Shown here: in pieces, positions 7,642-16,188 of the stretch
Position numbering within the stretch: the first letter of the stretch is position 1
How the letters are laid out: every line of letters begins with the position of its first letter
DNA from: an uncultured Saprospiraceae bacterium
GTDB lineage: Bacteria; Bacteroidota; Bacteroidia; Chitinophagales; Saprospiraceae
DNA: 51,086 nt
Direction: 5' to 3'
NCBI GenBank assembly: GCA_937951615.1
Contig: CALFBH010000049.1
Location: forward strand, 1-51,086
The notes under the pieces: model-generated
What the model was told of the DNA's origin: nothing
The model's input: only the letters and a program-made list of their open reading frames with translations
Database searches by the model: none
Translations under genes and position numbers: made by a program

Positions 7642-8463
7642 TCAATAAACCCGCTCAAATTCTTCACAGACCAATTCCAAATCCTCCGTAGGAGATAAGC
7701 CGTATTGGGCAAGTTCTCTGACGAAAAAATCCCAGTGTCCTTCGCGCCAGTATGCTAGTGAGCGATCTCCTTCGCCTTCTTTTTTTGCCCATTCTTCGCC
7801 AATATCTTTGAATTTTTTGGTGATGACACTCGTGATTTTTATGAGGCTGGTTGGGCGTTTGTCCCAGTCGGTGATGATCCATAAACTGCCTGTTTGGGGT
7901 GGAGCTTCCTGTTCTATCTGATATTGAATCAAAGCACCACAAGTTCCTGTTTTTATGCCTTGTACCACTAAGTCGGAACAAGTATTGGCGTCTTTTTCTC
8001 TGTTGCAGAAGTAGTAGTCTTCCGGAATGCTGTGGTCTTGGTATTGCGGATGTTGTCGGATGAAATCATTCCAATAAGCCTGTGTGTGGCTATGATTTTC
8101 GGGATATTTCTCCATCAATTCTATTCTATTATTAAAAGGGTCAAAAAAATCAAATCTTGCCATGCGGGGTATTGGAGTATTTTCTTTGATGCGCACGCCA
8201 TTTGCAATCAGGTGTTTTTTTGCTTGTAGTATATTCTTTACAAGGAAAGAAGGATGTCGTTTTGAGGTATAAAAATTATCTTCTGTACCGATGTGAATTT
8301 GGATGTCTTCGAGTTGATACCACAGTCCACCGTTTTTCAATAAAGCTTTGGGCTTAGGAATTTCCTGCCAGCCTAGAATATCTGTATAAAATGCTCTGGC
8401 TTCTTTTTCTTTTCCTATTGGAATGCAAATTTGTACATGGTCTAATTTGTTGAACTGTATCAT
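7642..8463 (-). CDS. VOC (glyoxalase-like) domain fused to ASCH domain
   Basis: The 273-residue protein has two recognisable domains. Residues 1-118 form a VOC domain with the usual LDHVQICIP start, WYQLEDIQIHIG centre and FFDPFNNRIELME end. Residues about 125-273 form a full ASCH domain (CSDLVVQGIKTGTCG, then EGEGDRSLAYWREGHWDFF and ELVCEEFERVY), close in pattern to stand-alone ASCH proteins that bind RNA or hydrolyse modified nucleosides. No linker frameshift is visible. The joint role is unknown; the fusion hints at a small modified-base or metabolite repair task. It is a lone gene converging on the MBL hydrolase. Confidence 0.85.
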   Translation of the reverse strand: MIQFNKLDHVQICIPIGKEKEARAFYTDILGWQEIPKPKALLKNGGLWYQLEDIQIHIGTEDNFYTSKRHPSFLVKNILQAKKHLIANGVRIKENTPIPRMARFDFFDPFNNRIELMEKYPENHSHTQAYWNDFIRQHPQYQDHSIPEDYYFCNREKDANTCSDLVVQGIKTGTCGALIQYQIEQEAPPQTGSLWIITDWDKRPTSLIKITSVITKKFKDIGEEWAKKEGEGDRSLAYWREGHWDFFVRELAQYGLSPTEDLELVCEEFERVY

Positions 8464-8595
8464 TGTGTATCTTTTTATGCTGCCATTCGTTATGTCTGCA
8501 AAATAGCGAAAATGAAATATTTCCTGTCCGTTACCAAAAAGTTAAACCCACTTGCTGACATAATTATGACAATTTATTCCCGTTTATAGGGTGTA

Positions 8596-8756
8596 AGAGC
8601 ATGTTGGGGATTTATTTTTGGAGCGAACGTAGCAAAATTTTGTTCTGAACAAGGCGCGATGAGGGAATATAGCCTTCGCTACACGACCGAAGAGTAACGC
8701 AGTACAGGAGAAAATTTTGCAAGTGCAGCCCAAAAGATAAATTTCCAAGATGCTCT
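8596..8756. mobile_element. MITE-like element with 46-bp terminal inverted repeats
   Basis: A 161-bp element has inverted ends agreeing over about 46 bp (agagcatgttggggattt at 8596 against the complement of aaatttccaagatgctct at 8756). A short centre contains aaggcgcgatgaggg. It encodes nothing. Its outer end agagcatgt also occurs at 14659. The element lies between divergent genes. The name reflects shape only; no transposase is known for it here. Confidence 0.6.
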
Positions 8757-8779
8757 AAGTAAATGCTAATCACGCTTTA

Positions 8780-8886
8780 AGTGGCGGCTCAATCCTGGTC
8801 GCCACTATTTTAAAAAAATGATATAGTCAGCACATTTTTACCCATTTTATTATTTGCTCATTGAGATAGCCTGAAAGGAATCAGGC
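8780..8886 (+). promoter_or_regulatory. Two hairpins in the gldN leader region
   Basis: A 7-bp stem (agtggcg / cgccact, 8780-8806) is followed by an A/T-rich stretch. A 6-bp stem (gcctga / tcaggc, 8869-8886) ends 19 bp before the gldN start. Nothing else was seen in the 442-bp gap apart from the MITE-like element. Confidence 0.35.
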
Positions 8887-8905
8887 CTGATAAAACTATG
8901 TACTT

Positions 8906-9769
8906 ATGAAAAATATAATTGTATTACTGGCAGCAGTGATAGTTTGTGGAATGATTACACCAGCGAGTGCACAAACGACCATCAGAACAGAAAGTGGAGA
9001 AGCTTTACTTGTCGATAATCGTGTGCCGATGGACAGCCCTTACGAAAAACATCTGGTGCGCGACCGGCGGGCTTTACCTTACGACCATATTAGAGAAGCG
9101 GATGTATTTTGGGAAAAGCGGGTTTGGCGGGTGATTGATGTACGGGAGAAAATGAATAAGCCTTTCATCTGGCCCGAGAATCCATTTGTAAGCGTGTTGA
9201 TGCGAGGGATTGAAAGTGGAGATGTGCGAGCGTACAGCACCTTGGATGATAAATTCACCACGCCAATGTCGGGAGAAGAGGTCATGAGGACGCTTAATTC
9301 TACGGATACGATTACGACCTTTGACCCAGATACTTACGAAGAAAAAATCAAGGTCATTCGCAATGATTTCAACCCCGAAGATGTCAAGCGTTTTCGGATC
9401 AAAGAGTCTTGGTTTTTCGATGAAGAAACTTCGACTATGCAGGTACGTATTTTGGGCATTGCACCCCTAAAAGAAGAATACGATGATAATGGCAATCTGA
9501 AATTTGAGTACCCGATGTTCTGGATTTATTATCCGCATATTCGTACTTATCTGGCCAATGAAGAAGCCTTTAATCCGCTCAATGATGCCCATCGTATGAG
9601 TTGGGAAGACATCCTCGAAGCTCGATTTTTTGCAAGTTACATTACCAAAGAATCCAATGTCCACGACCGACGCATTCAAGATTATAAAGCAGGCGTAGAT
9701 GCGCTATACGAAAGCCAGAAAATTCAGGACAAGATCTTCAATTTTGAGCATGATTTGTGGTCGTACTAA
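8906..9769 (+). CDS. gldN: Gliding motility / type IX secretion protein GldN
   Basis: GldN (PorN) is a periplasmic partner of GldK in the outer ring of the type IX secretion machine. The 287-residue protein has a signal peptide (MKNIIVLLAAVIVCGMITPASAQ) and the family signature READVFWEKRVWRVIDVREK (about residues 63-82). It also has the central FRIKESWFFDEETSTMQVR and EYPMFWIYYPHIR blocks. Length is typical. GldN usually ends a gldKLMN operon, but here the flanking genes are unrelated, so this is either an extra copy or a relocated one. The gene looks intact. Confidence 0.93.
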   Translation: MKNIIVLLAAVIVCGMITPASAQTTIRTESGEALLVDNRVPMDSPYEKHLVRDRRALPYDHIREADVFWEKRVWRVIDVREKMNKPFIWPENPFVSVLMRGIESGDVRAYSTLDDKFTTPMSGEEVMRTLNSTDTITTFDPDTYEEKIKVIRNDFNPEDVKRFRIKESWFFDEETSTMQVRILGIAPLKEEYDDNGNLKFEYPMFWIYYPHIRTYLANEEAFNPLNDAHRMSWEDILEARFFASYITKESNVHDRRIQDYKAGVDALYESQKIQDKIFNFEHDLWSY

Positions 9770-9929
9770 TAAAGTCTAGCAGACATAACATCTTCAGCTA
9801 TCTATACACTTGGCAGTTCACTTTGGTGGGCTGCCATTTTTAAATTCAAATACAAACGTCAAATTCAAATACAAAACACCACGGCTGAACACAGATTTTT
9901 TTTGTAATTTTATCAAAACAATTAAAATT

Positions 9930-10163
9930 ATGAGTGAGGTCATCGGCTATGTTTTTGGAATTATTCTTTTCGGCTTATTTTTATACTTTGGTTACAAAGA
10001 CGATTACAAAAGAGACCCAAAAGCATTTGTGAAAACGATTGCCACGCTATTTTTGGGTTTACTGACCTTCGTTTTAATTATGCAAATCAGTAAAATGACC
10101 AATCTAAAAAACGACAACACCACAACACCACAACACATCAACACCACAACACAAAAAGAATAA
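9930..10163 (+). CDS. Small two-helix membrane protein with repeat-derived tail
   Basis: The 77-residue product starts at 9930 (MSEVIGYVFGIILFG); the longer in-frame extension upstream is not hydrophobic and lacks a good start. Two membrane helices are likely (about residues 4-20 and 36-53), separated by a charged loop (KDDYKRDPK). The last 15 residues (NTTTPQHINTTTQKE) are encoded by the acaacacc-type tandem repeat that fills other gaps in this window, so the repeat seems to have extended the gene. The family is not recognised. Confidence 0.6.
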   Translation: MSEVIGYVFGIILFGLFLYFGYKDDYKRDPKAFVKTIATLFLGLLTFVLIMQISKMTNLKNDNTTTPQHINTTTQKE

Positions 10164-11570
10164 GTGCTGTCCAAAAAACTCATCACATTTTTTCAAACCT
10201 TCACAACAGCGGAACACAAACAGTTCCGAAAATACCTGACGTCTCCGTTTTTCAATGAAAATAAAACCTTGATACAGCTCTATGATGCGATTGCTTACGG
10301 ACTGGCAAAAAATAAATTGCCCAACAAAGAAAATCTTTGGAAAAAACTCAAAGCAAATCAAGCTTATAATGATACCCGTTTCCGAAAATACTGCTCAGAA
10401 TTGACTCAACATGGCGAGCGTTTTCTGGCTTATCGCCAATTTGAAGAATCTCCAGAAATGGAAAAAAATTACCTGCTGCAAGCCCTCAATACCCGTCAGC
10501 TCGACAAGCATTTTTCTGCCACTGAACGAGCTGCACGCAAATTGCAAAGCCATGCAAAATATCAGGATATCGACTATCACCTCAGTAACTTTTTATTGGA
10601 AAATGAAATCGAGCAGTTTCAAATCCGTCGTATTCAGCGCACCAGCAAAATTGGTTTGGAACAGTTCGACCAAAGTCTCGACCACTTTTATCTAGCACAA
10701 AAACTGAAAAATTATTGCAATGCCCTCAATTATAAAAACATCATCAATAAGGATTTTGAGATTGGTTTTATTGAGGTATTGCTACGCGAACTGGCAGGTC
10801 GCATCACAACATATCCACCTGCGATACAGGTCTATTATCAGGTGATGCTGACCTTGTCGGAACAAGAAGACGAGGCAGTTTTTTATCAGCTGCGGGCTTT
10901 ACTGAAACAGTTTGGCGATTTATTTCCGCAGCCCGAATTGCGTGAATTGTACATTTTTGCTCAAAATTATTGCATCAAAAGAATCAATACTGGAAAGCGG
11001 GAATATTTTCGGGAATTATACGGCATTTACGACACTTTGCTGGAAAAAGGAACGATTTTCAATCGCGGCGAACTGCTGCCCTGGGATTTAAAAAATATGG
11101 TCGCAGTAGGGCTGCGTATTGGTGAATTTGACTGGCTGGAAAAAATCATTCACACCCACAGTCATCGCCTGCCGGAAGGCTTTCGCGCCAATGCCATCAC
11201 GTATAACCTGGCGATGGTACATTTCCACAAAAAAGAATATCAAAAGGTCATTGAATTGCTACGCGAAGTGGAATATCAAGATTTATTTTATGCCCTTGAC
11301 GGGAAATGGCTGCTCATCAAAACCTATTATGAATTGGACGAATTGGAAGCGATGGAAGCCTTGCTGGAAAGTTTTCGTATTTTTCTGTTGCGCCATCGGC
11401 TGATTGCCAAAACCAAACAGCGGCAATACCTCAACTTGATTCGATTTGTCAAAAAAATGAATCGCCTGCAATGGAATAATGAATCGGCGGTGGAAAAATT
11501 GCGCAAAAAAATAGAAGACGCTGCCGATGTCGCAGACCGGGTTTGGTTGTTGGAGAAGATTAAACAATAG
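10164..11570 (+). CDS. Large all-helical protein of unknown function
   Basis: A 468-residue soluble protein would begin with GTG at 10164, directly after the preceding stop codon (TAAGTG), suggesting translational coupling. It is almost entirely alpha-helical, with TPR-like or HEAT-like segments (for example AITYNLAMVHFHKKEYQKVI, about residues 347-366). The N-terminal FRKYLTSPFFNENKTLI block is one I associate with uncharacterised Bacteroidota proteins. No enzyme motif, signal or membrane segment is seen. It may be a scaffold; this is inference. Confidence 0.7.
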   Translation: MLSKKLITFFQTFTTAEHKQFRKYLTSPFFNENKTLIQLYDAIAYGLAKNKLPNKENLWKKLKANQAYNDTRFRKYCSELTQHGERFLAYRQFEESPEMEKNYLLQALNTRQLDKHFSATERAARKLQSHAKYQDIDYHLSNFLLENEIEQFQIRRIQRTSKIGLEQFDQSLDHFYLAQKLKNYCNALNYKNIINKDFEIGFIEVLLRELAGRITTYPPAIQVYYQVMLTLSEQEDEAVFYQLRALLKQFGDLFPQPELRELYIFAQNYCIKRINTGKREYFRELYGIYDTLLEKGTIFNRGELLPWDLKNMVAVGLRIGEFDWLEKIIHTHSHRLPEGFRANAITYNLAMVHFHKKEYQKVIELLREVEYQDLFYALDGKWLLIKTYYELDELEAMEALLESFRIFLLRHRLIAKTKQRQYLNLIRFVKKMNRLQWNNESAVEKLRKKIEDAADVADRVWLLEKIKQ

Positions 11571-11710
11571 TTTGGAGTTTTTCGACTATTTTAATTTGGG
11601 CATCCTTCCTGAAGTCTTATGGTTTAACCTTCTTGTCATTTGAACTTAAACTCATTATTCCTTATGTTGCAAATAGAATGAAATATAAACGACCATGTAG
11701 CTTTTGGAAA

Positions 11711-11935
11711 GTCCTGAAAGGACGATATATGTTAGGATGGGACGCAGTCCTATCTTATTTACATACCATTTTTTCAAGCCCTGAAAGGGCGATATATTTA
11801 TTGCGTCCTTTTAAGGCAAAAAGACCTAAAGTTGTGTCTATTTTGCAAAATTTCTTAATGTACGTAGGACTGAAGTCCTACGCTTTTGTGAAACACACGT
11901 TATTGTTCGCAAAAGCGGTGGGTTTCAACCCACCG
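11711..11935. repeat. Cluster of REP-like palindromes
   Basis: Five or more short palindromes are packed into 225 bp. They are gtcc-tgaaa-ggac (11711-11723), gccc-tgaaa-gggc (11778-11790) each followed by gatata, cgtaggac-tgaa-gtcctacg (11863-11882), cgcttttg/caaaagcg (11881-11888 with 11910-11917), and cggtgggt-ttca-acccaccg (11916-11935). The shared GAAA-type loops and tails indicate one repeat family. The cluster fills most of the 392-bp gap. Confidence 0.75.
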
Positions 11936-11962
11936 TACACCAAACGGTTACAACTTAGTTCA

Positions 11963-12544
11963 ATGCTTTTCCTCCTACTCATCATCCTATCAACAGCTTG
12001 CCAGGAAACCAACATTCCACCACCGGCAGCCGGGCAATACGGCAAACACGTCATCCTAGCCTATAACGAATCCACGCAGGAAATTTCAGGCATTTATAAA
12101 GATGAAATCAATACGGAAGAAACAGGAGACAGTTGTTATTTTTATTTTGTGGGCAAATTGGCGGGGCCAAAAACCAATATCATCAGTTGGCGCATCGGAC
12201 ATCGACTTGACGAAGTTTTTGGTGTATTGGAAATAAGAGATTCGACCTCTTTTCATTTCTCTTTGGAAAAAGCACATATCAATTGTAGTGCTGTACAGGA
12301 CTTTAGCGCAGGAGCAGTCTGGACACACAGTCAGCCAAAGCCCTGGCGATACATCCGCACCGTCAAGGCGCAGGGTGCTGCTATATACATCCAGCCTGAA
12401 ATGACTGCTGCACCACTAGACACGATTTTGCCGAAAGGCGCGATTTTGAAAATATTAGATAAAAAAATACATTGGGTAAAAGTAGAAGCAGGAGAGGTAA
12501 GCGGCTGGATGCAGGAAGAAGATTTAATCAGATTTCCGGGGTAA
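11963..12544 (+). CDS. Lipoprotein with C-terminal SH3-like domain
   Basis: The start at 11963 opens a lipoprotein signal (MLFLLLIILSTAC, lipobox STAC), giving 193 residues. The longer open frame begins inside the upstream palindrome cluster and is rejected. Residues about 20-130 form an unrecognised domain. The last 50 residues (IYIQPEMTAAPL ... WVKVEAGEVSGWMQEEDL) fit a bacterial SH3 domain, which often binds peptidoglycan stem peptides. Probably a cell-envelope lipoprotein; no partner is evident. Confidence 0.75.
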   Translation: MLFLLLIILSTACQETNIPPPAAGQYGKHVILAYNESTQEISGIYKDEINTEETGDSCYFYFVGKLAGPKTNIISWRIGHRLDEVFGVLEIRDSTSFHFSLEKAHINCSAVQDFSAGAVWTHSQPKPWRYIRTVKAQGAAIYIQPEMTAAPLDTILPKGAILKILDKKIHWVKVEAGEVSGWMQEEDLIRFPG

Positions 12545-12549
12545 CTAGA

Positions 12550-12706
12550 CTTTAGACGCGAGAAGCCAGAGGCGGGAAGCGAGACGCTAAACATTTCATA
12601 ATCAGCGTTTTATTTTTTTCTTTAAAAAATAATTAAAACGGCTTAAATGTTGATTATCAACATCATACTGTCTCGCCTCCCGCTTCTCGCTTCTTTTCGT
12701 CCAAAG
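12550..12706. repeat. Nested inverted-repeat gap element (gcgagaagc arms)
   Basis: Arms at 12550-12585 and 12670-12706 are inverted copies of about 36 bp, unusually GC-rich for a gap and made of gcgagaagc/gcgggaagc units. Between them lie an AT-rich hairpin (cgtttta / taaaacg type, about 12606-12640) and a perfect 8-bp stem (atgttgat-t-atcaacat, 12647-12663). The element ends just upstream of the recN promoter. Confidence 0.8.
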
Positions 12707-12733
12707 AACTAATACTTTTAAAATATTTTGTTT

Positions 12734-12741
12734 TACTTTTG
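12734..12741 (+). promoter_or_regulatory. recN -7 element
   Basis: TACTTTTG is a perfect TAnnTTTG element placed 27 bp before the chosen recN start codon. No clear TTTG at -33 was found. Its position argues against the alternative TTG start at 12739, which would lie inside the promoter. Confidence 0.5.
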
Positions 12742-12768
12742 CAATACATCTGTTTTAAGAAAAGCGAC

Positions 12769-14424
12769 ATGATTACCCGACTACAAGTAAAAAATTACGC
12801 CATCATAGAAAAACTGGAAATTGATTTTTCCGACAGCCTCACCATTATCACTGGCGAAACAGGCGCAGGAAAATCTATTCTACTCGGCGCATTAGGGCTA
12901 ATTATGGGCAACCGTGCCGACACCCGTGTCCTCTATAATGCAGAAAGCAAATGTGTCGTAGAAGCCTATTTCGACATTCGTAAATATAAACTCAAAAGCT
13001 TTTTCAAAGACAATGACCTCGATTACGAAAAAGAAGTCATCATACGCCGCGAACTAACGCCTTCCGGCAAATCCCGTGCTTTTATCAATGACACGCCCGT
13101 CAAGCTTGGTTTACTGCGCCAATTGAGCAGCGCATTGATCGACCTGCATCAGCAATTTGATACACTGGACATTCACAATGTTTCTTTTCAGTTGAGAATG
13201 GTGGACGCCCTTGCAGGGAATACTACTTTGCTGAACGATTATAACGAACAATACAGTGCTTATCGCAAAAATACCCGTCAATTGGATAGCCTTTTGGCAC
13301 AAAACAATCAGGCAACACAGGAAATGGACTTCCTGCAATTTCAGTTGGACGAACTGCACGAAGCTGCCTTTGTCGCAGGGGAGCAAACCCAACTCGAAGA
13401 AGAAATGCAAACGCTGTCCAATGCAGAAGGCATCAAGCTGATACTCAACAAATCCTATCAGCACATTAGCGAAGACGAAGCCTCTATAGTCAGTCAGTTA
13501 TCCGACCTAGCCAATGAACTCGGCACTTATAAAGACGCCAATAAAAAACTGGGTGATGCTTATGAACGGCTGGTCAGTGCAAAAGAAGAACTAGAAGACC
13601 TCGCTGGTGAATTGCAGGGGCAGGAAGAAGATATTGAACATGATGAAGCCCGAATTATAGAAGTAAAAGAGCGGCTGGACATCATGTACAAACTCCAGCA
13701 AAAACATCAGGCGCAAGACCTGACCAGTTTGCTCGAAGTCCAAACGAATCTTGAAGCAAAAATGCAAAGCTTCGGCGACAACTCCGAACAAATTGCCAAA
13801 CTGGAAGAAATCATTGCCAAGCAGGAAGACCAATTACATAAAATAGCCAAAAAACTCTCTAAAGCCCGCCAGTCTGTTGTGCCAGATTTTGAGAAAAAAG
13901 TACACAAATTGCTCGCCATGCTCTCTATGGAACATGCGCAGTTGAAAATTGAAGTTAAACCAAGCGAAACACTGACTTCTACAGGTACAGATGAGGTCAA
14001 TTTCCTTTTCGCATCAAATAAAGGCAGCCGTTTTGACTTGATTAAAAATGTGGCCTCTGGTGGTGAATTGTCGCGCCTGACCTTATGCACCAAGTCACTA
14101 GTGGCTAGTGCTATTCCACTTCCTACGCTTATTTTTGATGAAATAGATTCGGGCGTATCTGGTGATGTTGCCTTGAAAATGGGACGGATACTCAGTCGCT
14201 TGTCTGAGCAACATCAGGTCGTGTCGATTACCCATTCTCCACAAGTTGCCGCGAAAGCGGATACGCATTACCATGTTTTCAAAAAAATCAAGGACGACCG
14301 CACCGTTACACAGGTCAATAAATTGAGCCGCGATGAGCGTATCCTCGAAATTGCGACGATGCTCAGTGGCAGCCCACCTTCCGATTCTGCACGCGTGAAT
14401 GCAGAGGAGTTATTAGCAAGGTAG
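12769..14424 (+). CDS. recN: DNA repair protein RecN
   Basis: RecN is an SMC-like ATPase that acts at double-strand breaks and supports RecA-dependent repair. The 551-residue protein has the N-terminal ATPase half with Walker A GETGAGKS (about residues 28-35) and a central coiled-coil region rich in Q/E/L (about 150-370). The C-terminal half has the signature VASGGELSRL, Walker B LIFDEIDSG and the SITHSPQVAAKADTHY block typical of RecN. The start at 12769 (MITRLQVKNYAIIE) fits the family opening and the promoter position. It is probably a single-gene transcript. Confidence 0.95.
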   Translation: MITRLQVKNYAIIEKLEIDFSDSLTIITGETGAGKSILLGALGLIMGNRADTRVLYNAESKCVVEAYFDIRKYKLKSFFKDNDLDYEKEVIIRRELTPSGKSRAFINDTPVKLGLLRQLSSALIDLHQQFDTLDIHNVSFQLRMVDALAGNTTLLNDYNEQYSAYRKNTRQLDSLLAQNNQATQEMDFLQFQLDELHEAAFVAGEQTQLEEEMQTLSNAEGIKLILNKSYQHISEDEASIVSQLSDLANELGTYKDANKKLGDAYERLVSAKEELEDLAGELQGQEEDIEHDEARIIEVKERLDIMYKLQQKHQAQDLTSLLEVQTNLEAKMQSFGDNSEQIAKLEEIIAKQEDQLHKIAKKLSKARQSVVPDFEKKVHKLLAMLSMEHAQLKIEVKPSETLTSTGTDEVNFLFASNKGSRFDLIKNVASGGELSRLTLCTKSLVASAIPLPTLIFDEIDSGVSGDVALKMGRILSRLSEQHQVVSITHSPQVAAKADTHYHVFKKIKDDRTVTQVNKLSRDERILEIATMLSGSPPSDSARVNAEELLAR

Positions 14425-14517
14425 TTAGCGTGGCAGAACCGTGTACCATGTATTTTATTGCTTCATTACTAGATTGTTTCATAGTTAAAATAAGTTTTTT
14501 GCGAAGTAAAAAACCGT

Positions 14518-14556
14518 AATAACAATCACACAATCGCACAATCACACAATTTTACA
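14518..14556. repeat. caatcacacaa tandem repeat
   Basis: Three to four degenerate copies of aatcacac follow a small hairpin (gtttttt / aaaaaac, near 14492-14512). The same unit is found at 2728-2755. The surrounding 306-bp gap before lpxC also holds a -7 element (14624-14631), an agagcatgt segment shared with the MITE-like element and a small inverted repeat (tctaaaattt / aaaatttaga). It holds no gene. Confidence 0.5.
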
Positions 14557-14623
14557 TTAGTGTCAGTTTTCTGCAATAGTTGAGAACTTAAGTATAATTA
14601 CTTCCAATCGCAAAAAAATAATC

Positions 14624-14631
14624 TATCTTTG
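14624..14631 (+). promoter_or_regulatory. lpxC/fabZ -7 element
   Basis: TATCTTTG matches TAnnTTTG exactly, about 100 bp upstream of the lpxC/fabZ start. No convincing TTTG is seen at -33, so the promoter is a moderate call. Confidence 0.4.
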
Positions 14632-14730
14632 TGAACCTTGACTTCACCTTATACTTAGAGCATGTCTAAAATTTGCCGCCTATAACCAATTGATGAAAAT
14701 TTAGATATACTCCACATTGTTCGCCTAACT

Positions 14731-16128
14731 ATGAAGCAGCACACGCTTAAAAGCTCTGTCCAACTCAGTGGTATTGGTTTGCACACCGGAAAAATGGTGA
14801 GCATGACGCTCTGCCCCGCTCCGGTCAACCACGGATTCAAATTTAAACGTACCGATTTGGAAGGCCAACCCGTCATCAATGCGGATGCGGATAGCGTTGC
14901 CTCCACGCAGCGCGGTACGACCATTCGCTATGGAGATGCACAGGTCAGCACGATAGAACATACACTTTCCGCTTTTATTGGTTCCAATCTGGATAATGTC
15001 CTGGTCGAAATAGACGGACCAGAAGCTCCGATTCTTGATGGCAGTGCCATAGAGATTGTCAAAAAAATACAGGAAGTTGGTATAGAAGAGCAGGACGCAG
15101 AGCGCGAATATTTTGAAATAGAAGAACCCATTTCTTATAAAGATGAGCTCACTGGATCAGAATTACTGGCTTTACCTGCCGATGATTTTCAGGTCACGAC
15201 ACTGATTGATTTCAACTCACCGGTACTTGGACAACAATACGCTTCGCTGGACAGCATTTCTGATTATGCCAAAGAAATTGCACCTTGTCGGACTTTTGTT
15301 TTTCTACATGAATTGGAAAAATTATTGGCACTCAACCTAATTAAAGGCGGTGATCTCGATAATGCCATTGTAATTGTGGACAGGGTGATGCAGCAGCATG
15401 AACTCGACCGTTTGGCACAAAAACTCAATAAACCAAGTATAAAAGTGGAACAGGAAGGTATATTAAATACCACCGACTTGCATTTTAGCAATGAACCTGC
15501 CCGACATAAACTACTGGATGTTATAGGCGATATGGCTTTGATTGGCAAACACATTAAAGGCAAAATAGTCGCTACAAAACCAGGACATACTGTCAATGTA
15601 CAATTTGCGAAAAAGCTAAAAAAATTATACAAAGCCCAACGTAAACTCAGAGGAAAGCCCAAGTACGATCCAGATGTGCCACCAATCTATGATTTGGAAG
15701 GTATTCGAAAGATGTTGCCACACCGTTATCCTTTCTTATTAGTGGATAAAATCATTGAATTATCCAATCATCACGTGGTTGGCATAAAAAATGTGACCTT
15801 TAATGAGCAGTTCTTTCAAGGGCATTTTCCGGGCAACCCGATTATGCCAGGCGTTTTGCAAATTGAAGCGATGGCACAGACAGGTGGCATCCTCGCGCTG
15901 AATACAGTGGAAGATTCTGACAACTGGGACACTTATTTTATGAAAATTGATAAAGCTAAATTTAAAAATAAGGTTGTTCCAGGCGATTCACTGATTATAA
16001 AAATGGAATTATTGAGCCCCGTTAGACGTGGTATTTTTCACATGATGGGAACGGCTTATGTAGGCAATAAAATTGTTTCTGAAGCAGAAATGATTGCTCA
16101 AATTGTAAAAAGAGATCCGAGTAAATAA
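14731..16128 (+). CDS. lpxC/fabZ: Bifunctional LpxC deacetylase / FabZ dehydratase
   Basis: A natural fusion typical of Bacteroidota. Residues 1-310 are LpxC, the zinc deacetylase that commits UDP-acyl-GlcNAc to lipid A. It has the first metal His in STIEHTLSAFIG, the other metal ligands in RHKLLDVIGDMALIG (H..xD) and the catalytic His in ATKPGH. Residues about 320-465 are FabZ, the 3-hydroxyacyl-ACP dehydratase, with LPHRYPFLLVDKI (active His) and HFPGNPIMPGVLQIEAMAQ (active Glu). The fusion links lipid A and fatty acid supply in the cytoplasm. It is followed after 60 bp by lpxA, in the usual order. Confidence 0.97.
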   Translation: MKQHTLKSSVQLSGIGLHTGKMVSMTLCPAPVNHGFKFKRTDLEGQPVINADADSVASTQRGTTIRYGDAQVSTIEHTLSAFIGSNLDNVLVEIDGPEAPILDGSAIEIVKKIQEVGIEEQDAEREYFEIEEPISYKDELTGSELLALPADDFQVTTLIDFNSPVLGQQYASLDSISDYAKEIAPCRTFVFLHELEKLLALNLIKGGDLDNAIVIVDRVMQQHELDRLAQKLNKPSIKVEQEGILNTTDLHFSNEPARHKLLDVIGDMALIGKHIKGKIVATKPGHTVNVQFAKKLKKLYKAQRKLRGKPKYDPDVPPIYDLEGIRKMLPHRYPFLLVDKIIELSNHHVVGIKNVTFNEQFFQGHFPGNPIMPGVLQIEAMAQTGGILALNTVEDSDNWDTYFMKIDKAKFKNKVVPGDSLIIKMELLSPVRRGIFHMMGTAYVGNKIVSEAEMIAQIVKRDPSK

Positions 16129-16188
16129 GAAACTACAGTTCGGTGTATTTGATTAAAATTAATCTTATACTCATACTTAAACTTACAA

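Noticed and set aside
7463-7645. Minus-strand 60-codon open frame
   Set aside because: It lies mainly over the end of the MBL hydrolase gene in another frame and has biased composition (P/A/H-rich).
11633-11962. N-terminal extension of the SH3 lipoprotein
   Set aside because: It translates the REP-like palindrome cluster, and the lipoprotein signal begins at 11963.
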